Shown here in pieces: positions 57,813 through 64,000 of a DNA stretch of 64,000 bases. Where the stretch lies: the NCBI GenBank assembly GCA_020064725.1, contig JAGTWJ010000001.1, positions 4,836,001-4,900,000 of the forward strand, in the 5' to 3' direction. The notes under the pieces are model-generated. The model searched no databases. It worked only from the letters and a program-made list of their open reading frames with translations, and was not told the DNA's origin. Position numbers and translations under genes: made by a program. How positions within the stretch are numbered: position 1 is the first letter of the stretch; each line of letters begins with the position of its first letter. The DNA is from Drechslerella dactyloides (taxonomy: Eukaryota > Ascomycota > Orbiliomycetes > Orbiliales > Orbiliaceae).

Positions 57813-59757
57813 CTAAGCCGTCAATGGTTTTGCAGCTGCCCGTTGCCTCGGTGCTGTCCTTCGGTCTTTAATTTCATCCCATTTTGATTCAACGGACTCA
57901 AAAAACCGTGAGATTAATCCCGACAGAACGTGTCCGTATGACAAAGCTATCAGTGTTAGAGCAGTAGCAGGCACAGCTATAGCGAAGAATAACCACAACG
58001 GCAGTCGCGAGTCGTTTATAGAGTCGAGGTTCATCCCGAAGAAGCCATTTACAAGACCGATGGGTAGGACGAATGCGCCGAGGTATGCTAGCCGATTCAT
58101 GTTTTTCACATCCTGCAAGCTGACTCGCGCGGATACCTAATTTTTCGGAAAAGGCAATTTAGTATAATGCATCGTTATGGACCCAAGGGCAAGCTCAACT
58201 CATGTTTGAATTTGGGAGGAAAGGTACCATTGTGTGTGCATTGGCCATTTGTTTCTCCAGCAGTTCGTGCTTTTGAATGATCGTTCCGAAGCGACGATTT
58301 AGACGAACCCATTCATCTTTAAGGAACAGCACGCCTTCTTCGTCTCTGGAGTAATCTTCGATGATCCGAGACCACTGGTGGAGTGCCATAGCCATATCAA
58401 GACACTTGAATCCTTCCAGAGACAGCTTAGCCAATGTGTCGACAGTATACTCTGGGTAGTGTGTGGATGCTCTGATCTAGAGGCCGATTGTTTGAATCAG
58501 TACATGTTTTTGAAATCTGTAATATGAACTGGGTATTGGACAATACCGCTACTCCTATCTCTTTGTCAAACCAGGAGGTACACCGAGACCAGCCGGACGT
58601 TACGTCGTCCAATGTCATTTGCAGGTAGTAAGCCAACATTTTTCTACTGTCAGGTAATATTGACGTCCGGTCTCTGACAATGTCACCCCAGCGAAACCGA
58701 GGAGAGCACGCTAGATCTATCGGCTTATGTTTACATCCTTTGTACGGAATCACCAAAACCACCGCCGTACTTTTCTTGATGGTGAAAAAGAACCGATACG
58801 GGACGCCATGCTGCAGATCGTTTTCTAGTAGGGGCGGTTTGAAGCTGCTGTCTAGGGTATACAGGTATCTTGACTCGAGGAGGGTTGTTTTGGGTATCGT
58901 TTGAGCGATGAGAGCAGATATGTCTCGACCTCCCTCAGTTATGACGTCGCAGTAGTCTACAAGCCACTCCACATCAATATGCTGGACAGTGAATTTAGTT
59001 GACATGGTGGTAATATGTGCGCCGGCTGCTCTTACCGCGTATGCCAACGACCTGGTCTCTCAAGAATGGCGGTTGTGGTTCGCTCCATAGGAGCATCAGT
59101 GGGTCAATGTTGAGCTCTGTGGATATGACTTTGACGGCAGATGCGGAAAGACGTAAAACTGGAAAGCTTTGCTTGAGGTCATCGTCGGTGATGTTGAGCT
59201 CTTCAAGCTCGCTGCATTAGCGTGGTCATGAGTAGCTTAGCTTAGAGATAATGAAATATATATTCAGTCGTAGTAATGGAAGGTTTGGGGACTTACATTA
59301 TTCGCAGAAGGACTTCATCTGAAAGCTGGCAATAATTCATCCTCGTCAGCCTTCCCACTTAACTCAAGCAGCTTGCTGTTGGGGAGCCATATTGATCGTT
59401 GCGTACTTCTCTAGAGAGCTCTTCAAGAAGTTCATCATCCTTATCGTAGGTTTGGACTTCGCATTCTGAAGCTCATGACATAGATAGAACAGGTCAGGTT
59501 ATGCCACCAAGAGAAATGATATGGGATGCATGCGGGAGAGGCTTACCCGCGTTATATGAGATATCGAGAATCCGAACATGGGACGCCCGCTTCGACTGCT
59601 CGACAAAGTAGTCGCGCTCGAATTTCTTGCTATGGATATTGTGCAGGTACGTTGCCCATATTTTCTGAGATTCTTCCAATTTTCGGTCGACTGAGCTGAG
59701 ATGGCTCCTCGCTGAGCAAGTGGGAGTCGTGTTTTGCGTAGATGGATTAGCGGACAT
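57813..59757 (-). CDS. CorA-like divalent cation transporter
   Basis: Membrane transporter of the CorA superfamily. Exons 59757-59547, 59465-59407, 59325-59297, 59211-59052, 58981-58547, 58476-58228 and 58136-57813 give 488 residues. The long N-terminal cytosolic domain has a fungal-type opening (ELEELNITDDDLKQSFPVLR, SEPQPPFLRDQ). The membrane part has LAYLGAFVLPIGLVNGFFGM followed by N, so the GMN signature is present, then a second helix (PLWLFFAIAVPATALTLIAL). A basic tail ends the protein. The donor at 59051 (CAG/GTCGTT) is weak; the nearby GTAAGA donor at about 59034 would break the frame. The family includes Mg2+ and other metal transporters; the ion is not evident. Confidence 0.87.
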
Positions 59758-60682
59758 CCCGGAAATTTTGTACGCTTGTGGTGAACAACTCGAAATTATT
59801 CGAATATATTCTGCGTCTGCTAGTAAGCTATGCAAGATTGTGTCGCGTCGGTGGTAGACCTATATATCCCGAGCACTGGCCGAGGTATCCATCCACGGAT
59901 ACTTGCCTCGAAGCAGCCAAGGCACTGCACTGCCTCAATGACCGACGCGGGTGGAGCCAAAGTGCACTTTGGCACGACCTTAGCCTTGGGGGACGCCCAT
60001 GATGCGTGGGCAGCGAAACCCTCACATATGCGTAAGAGCTTAAGAGCGGCGGTCACGGTCGCTTGTGAGAGGGCGAGTTTGGGTACGGTACGTATGTAAT
60101 GTAGGTATGTACTGTACATGTACATTGCATGTACGCGTACGTATACATATTGTAGGGAGCTTTGTTAATGTTGCGGTTTTTGGGTCGACTTATACTACGA
60201 AGCCCGATTTGAAGCAGTCTTGGGGGGCTTACGCCACCTCTGGGACAGGGATTCCGGCCTTAAAAACGCAGCTTTTCGCGAAATTTCTTCTTCCTGGTAG
60301 TAGTCTGGGGGCGTCGCAGCTGGCATGCTGTTAGAAATTATATTAGGTTCAGTAAAAGCAAACAACATCAGGCCAACTGATCAAAGTAGCCTAGGACTGG
60401 TCTTGCGGGCTGGACTTGTTCGACGCAATCCACCTACGAACTACAGCGCACATACACAAATATAACCACCCCTATTTTCTAAATTTATTGTGACCTATCT
60501 TCCAGCCTGCGACGCCAACGGCTGTTGATATCAACCATCGGAAGACAATTTGAACATATTTCTCTTGACGCTATTAGGCTCTTCGAGTCCACTAACACGC
60601 CTGAGCGTCACAGGCTAGCAAATTCGCACCGCAGTCTCTATCACGAGCAGAATCCTCCTGATTGCGAGATACACTATTGACT
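59758..60682. promoter_or_regulatory. Bidirectional promoter region, CorA-like / Est1-like, with palindromes
   Basis: 0.9 kb between divergent genes. A GTAC/TACATG-rich block at 60083-60150 holds two perfect palindromes, TGTACATGTACA at 60113-60124 and GTACGCGTAC at 60131-60140. No gene seen. Confidence 0.45.
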
Positions 60683-63600
60683 ATGGATGCCTCCTCGGAT
60701 ATTGCCGCCCGATTTCGGGCGAGCATGAGGTTTGAAAGGCCAAAAGCGGCCTGCTCTGAGTGTCGATGGACTGGATACAGCCTCGCAAACCACATGGCTG
60801 CGGAGCATGGTCATCTAGCTCAGGGCGGACATCAGCAAACCGGCCGGGACACCACAATGGAGGCGGGGGCAGCCAAGCAAGTCATCATTGTACCGGCAAC
60901 ACTTCATGTTGCCCAAACTCCAACATTACGGATTCGGAGCTAACTAACTGGGATGCTTCTAGTAAATCGACTGCCCCATTTGCAGCTCACCGTCCCGAAC
61001 AAGCAAAAGAAGAACCCTGCGGCAGCCAGCAGAAGCCAATCGATGATACAGCGCCTACACCATCCTCTCCTCCCAGGTCTATCAGGCGACGGATTGGAGA
61101 TAATCCCTCCCAGAGGCTCTATGACCCCAGGCTCTACGACCCATATGCGGACGACTTCAAGCGGAGGCCAAAGCCACCCCGTCCTATCACACGTCCAGGC
61201 CCCTCCGACGGCGACCATCCTTGCGGATGTCCTGGATGCGCTCGCGGCACTCCCCAGAATTGTCAACGTCCACGACCTCGTCGTGAAGGGCCGCCACCTC
61301 AACGTCCTACTCCCGTCCTCTTACGGCGTTATGCACCGGCACCTCCCAGAGCTCCTGCTCCCCCAGATGAAGATCCCGAGCAACAGCCAGAGCTCATCCT
61401 GCAGCCGGAAACCCGCCCCATCTCGCAGGAGCAATTGGTTGCTGAGGTGAAGGGAATATATGCCGGCCTCGTCATGGTTGAGGCGAAATGCATCGAAGTC
61501 GACTCCAAGCAGGCTGCTGCTGCTACCGCCGGTCGAGATTCGAAAGAGATTCCTCGTTTGAACAACGAGCAGTGGCAAGCGTTGATAGCTTTACATCGGA
61601 CTCTCCTACATGAGCATCATGACTTCTTCCTTGCCAGCCAGCATCCTTCTGCGTCCCCATCCCTGCAGAAGCTTGTTACGAAATACGCAATGCCCGCCCG
61701 GATGTGGCGCCACGGTATTCACAGTTTTCTGGAGTTGCTCCGAAACCGGCTGCCTGCCTCGCTCGAGCATATGCTTGCGTTCATATATTTAGCATACTCC
61801 ATGATGGCGCTTCTCTATGAAACCGTGCCAGCATTCGCGGACACCTGGGTCGAGTGCCTGGGAGATCTGGGACGGTACCGGATGGCGATTGAAGAGGGTG
61901 ACGTCCGAGACAGAGAGATTTGGATGAATGTTTCAAGAGTTTGGTATTCCAAGGAGAACAATCGTCAAGACTGTACTGGCCTCTATCGAAACACCAACAG
62001 GCTCTATCATCATCTGGCAATCCTTGCTCGACCTAACATTTTGCAACAACTATTCTTCTATCACAAGGCGCTGGCTGTCACCCAGCCATTCGACGTTTCA
62101 CGTGAGAGTATTCTCGGATTATTCGATGGAAGTATCGGAGTGGCAAGGCCCAAGTTCAAGACCCCTGGTGTCCACATTGCTCTTTGTGGCTTATCGCCTC
62201 AGCCATTCGATATTGCACGCCAGAGTATCCTCGGACTTTTCGACGGGACAATGGGGTCTAAGGTTAAGGATCCTGATCGACTTGATCCCGCTTGCGTGTC
62301 GGCTTACGCCCGCGAGGCAGCTTTCGGACCACCCGTCCACATATCCACGTCTGGCTTGGTCTGGCAAGCCAATCCCACACAGTTGCATTCTAGCAGAGGA
62401 AATGGCCTGTCATCCATTTCAACTCCTGCCCACGCTTTCTACGCCGTTTTTAGCCGCCTTAAAGAGTGCATAAGGTTGCCTGCAAAGCTCTTCTTGCTTC
62501 TGGCCCGCGAGATAATCTTCTTAGTGGCCGGCAGCGGCACTGGCCTCTCGTGCCACATGGAGGACGAGTGTATCATCACCGGAACAAACCGCAGCGGCAT
62601 CAAGCACGAACCCGTTGGACAACTGGCAGAAAGACGAAACATACCGTCGTCTAGCAATCACATATATGCCGGGACGGAGACGAGGTCAGCGGACACCGCC
62701 ACTGCGGATGAAACTTTCCAATTGCTCGCAGATATATGTTTTAGTTTCGTTCGGGAAGAAGACGAAGACCGCATCGGCCCTCAGCATCAGCCTAGCCATA
62801 ACGCGCTTCCTATGCAAAAGATGGAGCTCAATAATCCTCTACCCTCAGAGCCTGTCACCCGCAGTTACAGCGGGAGCGTCCTTTCTATAGGGTGTCCGAG
62901 ATCTACGAGGACGCGGTCGTCTCACGAACCAGATAAATGCAATATGGACAAAAGAATAGAGCCATTCAATTTCGCTGTTCAAAATCCGAGGGTAACAGAT
63001 TCCACTGGCTCTGAAGAAAATGCAGAACTTAAAGAGAATCCAGAATTGAAAGAAATTTCAGAGCTCGAAGGAGATGCAAGGCTCGAGGAGCTTCTTCGTC
63101 AACGGAAAACAATCCTAGAGCAGTTACAACAACGTTCTCTCCCTTCTCCGCAGTTTAAAACTAGCCCTTATGTCACTCTAGTCCCCGAGAGCAGCCATGT
63201 CACCCATTTCAATGCGATAACTCCACTGCTCATCTCCAACTTGCGTATGGTACCGCCTCATTCTGTCGCCACAGAACTAAGGAGCCTCCCGCAAAACGTC
63301 ACTAATATCCCACGACCCCATTACGAACCCAAGAGGCGAGGCATATACAAACAGTCTTACGAAACACCCGAGCTGCCAATAACACAACAATGTCAAAATA
63401 CATACAACTCGGTAACCTCATTGAAATACGCTGGAGATTTGTTAGCTTGCATGTTTCAACAGTATCTTCTGACCATCCGCGTTTTCCAAACCCACGTCTC
63501 GGCCTCCTTTCTGCTCGGTTTGCAGTCTAGCCATCTTAACGACAATCTCGTTGGCGATAATTTGGCGCTTTTTGGTCCGGCCCCGCAAGGGTAATGGTCC

Positions 63601-64000
63601 ATCGTACGTCTCCAGGGATAACCCTGCACGCTGGAAGTCTATACTTCCCTGCAGGGTTCCAACACGTGGTGGCCATCCTAGACAACACCGCCAGTCGACA
63701 TCTCAAGCTGGTCCCGCCTCCACTTCGTGCGTCCGATTTACGAAACCACTACGGATCAACTGCCATGGACATCTATCCCACGCAATCATTCTGATCAATG
63801 GCGTTAACATCGAATCGGGTATTGTTTACCTTGCTACTTACGCGATGCGCATCGCGTCAAGTAAAGCCATTGTGCCTTTCCGCATTTGTAAGTGAACATC
63901 CTTCGACTATGTGTAATATATATATATATAGAAATGAGGATGCTAACATCAAGAATATAGGTTTTTACCTTGCAACGGATTCGGGCTGCAGTTCTCTCAG
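60683..64000 (+). CDS. Est1-type DNA/RNA-binding domain protein (5' exon structure uncertain; may continue past window)
   Basis: Members of this family relate to Est1/Ebs1/SMG5-7 and act in telomerase recruitment or nonsense-mediated decay; the branch here is not assigned. A continuous frame to the TAA at 63592-63594 carries the domain: ISQEQLVAEVKGIYAGLVMV, QWQALIALHRTLLHEHHDFF, WRHGIHSFLELLRNRLPASL, WVECLGDLGRYRMAIEEGDV and RLYHHLAILARPNILQQLFF. QPFD...SILGLFDG then occurs twice, 39 residues apart. An upstream ATG at 60683 in another frame encodes MDASSDIAARF and a zinc-finger-like CSEC...HMAAEH; a branch site (CTAACTAAC, 60940-60948) supports an intron before 60962, but no donor is convincing. 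A GT at 63591 and acceptor at 63654, then a canonical intron 63889-63960, keep one frame open to base 64000, so the TAA may be intronic. Confidence 0.65.
62082..62255 (+). repeat. Internal duplication in the Est1-like gene
   Basis: Two copies about 117 nt apart encode QPFDVSRESILGLFDGSIG and QPFDIARQSILGLFDGTMG. The DNA differs at many third positions, so the duplication is old and kept in frame. Confidence 0.85.
63889..63960 (+). other. Canonical intron at the right edge
   Basis: GTAAGTG donor, TGCTAAC branch site at 63940-63946 and ATATAG acceptor bound a 72-nt intron containing a TA repeat. The flanks join in one frame (...PFRI/CFYLATDSG...). It shows a spliced plus-strand transcript runs past base 64000: either the Est1-like gene or a separate one. 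Confidence 0.6.

Noticed and set aside
1..64000. Secondary-metabolite cluster, CRISPR array or intact transposon
   Set aside because: No polyketide synthase or peptide synthetase, no spaced direct repeats, no transposase or reverse-transcriptase motif, no terminal inverted or long terminal repeats seen.

Overview
This 64 kb window is nuclear DNA of a filamentous ascomycete (Pezizomycotina). Genes are split by short GT-AG introns, mostly 50-80 nt, with pyrimidine-rich acceptors and CTAAC/CTGAC-like branch sites. Coding sequence is GC-rich and intergenic DNA is more AT-rich. Lineage markers are a NoxR-type NADPH-oxidase activator, Ric8, an ABCG transporter with EGF-like repeats, a DUF1769 protein and an Est1-type DNA/RNA-binding protein. 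I cannot fix the class or genus. I saw no rRNA, tRNA, CRISPR array or intact transposon.

Layout. 1-1958 (-): cysteine-repeat secreted protein, 3' end outside the window. 1959-5800: gene-free. 5801-8332 (+): Dur3-like urea symporter, 8 exons. 8333-13312: 5 kb gene desert ending in a CT-rich leader. 13313-15541 (+): kelch-BTB protein. 16608-17735 (-): hexose-6-phosphate mutarotase. 18327-19500 (-): 1-Cys peroxiredoxin. 21610-23290 (-): NoxR, divergent from APC11 at 24447-24879 (+). 25859-27387 (-): aminotransferase, divergent from RCF1 at 28512-29088 (+). 29295-30314 (-): unknown protein. 30578-32688 (-): DNA polymerase kappa, divergent from a disordered protein at 33627-35749 (+). 37280-41075 (+): ADP1-like ABC transporter, tail to tail with RIC8 at 41917-43816 (-), which is divergent from a CGFS glutaredoxin at 44811-45614 (+). 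47083-50514 (+): AMP deaminase. Four minus-strand genes follow: kinase-like (51290-52157), basic repeat protein (53394-54689), DUF1769 (55613-57027) and CorA-like (57813-59757). The last is divergent from an Est1-like gene starting near 60683 (+), which may run past base 64000.

Most genes are housekeeping or signalling functions in ordinary fungal order and do not form a pathway cluster. Exon models were built by hand from splice sites and frame continuity; most give uninterrupted proteins of the expected family length. The least described material is at the edges and in the 51-55 kb stretch: the left-edge protein with ten copies of a four-cysteine module, the right-edge Est1-like gene with an internal duplication and uncertain ends, and the small kinase-like and basic-repeat proteins.
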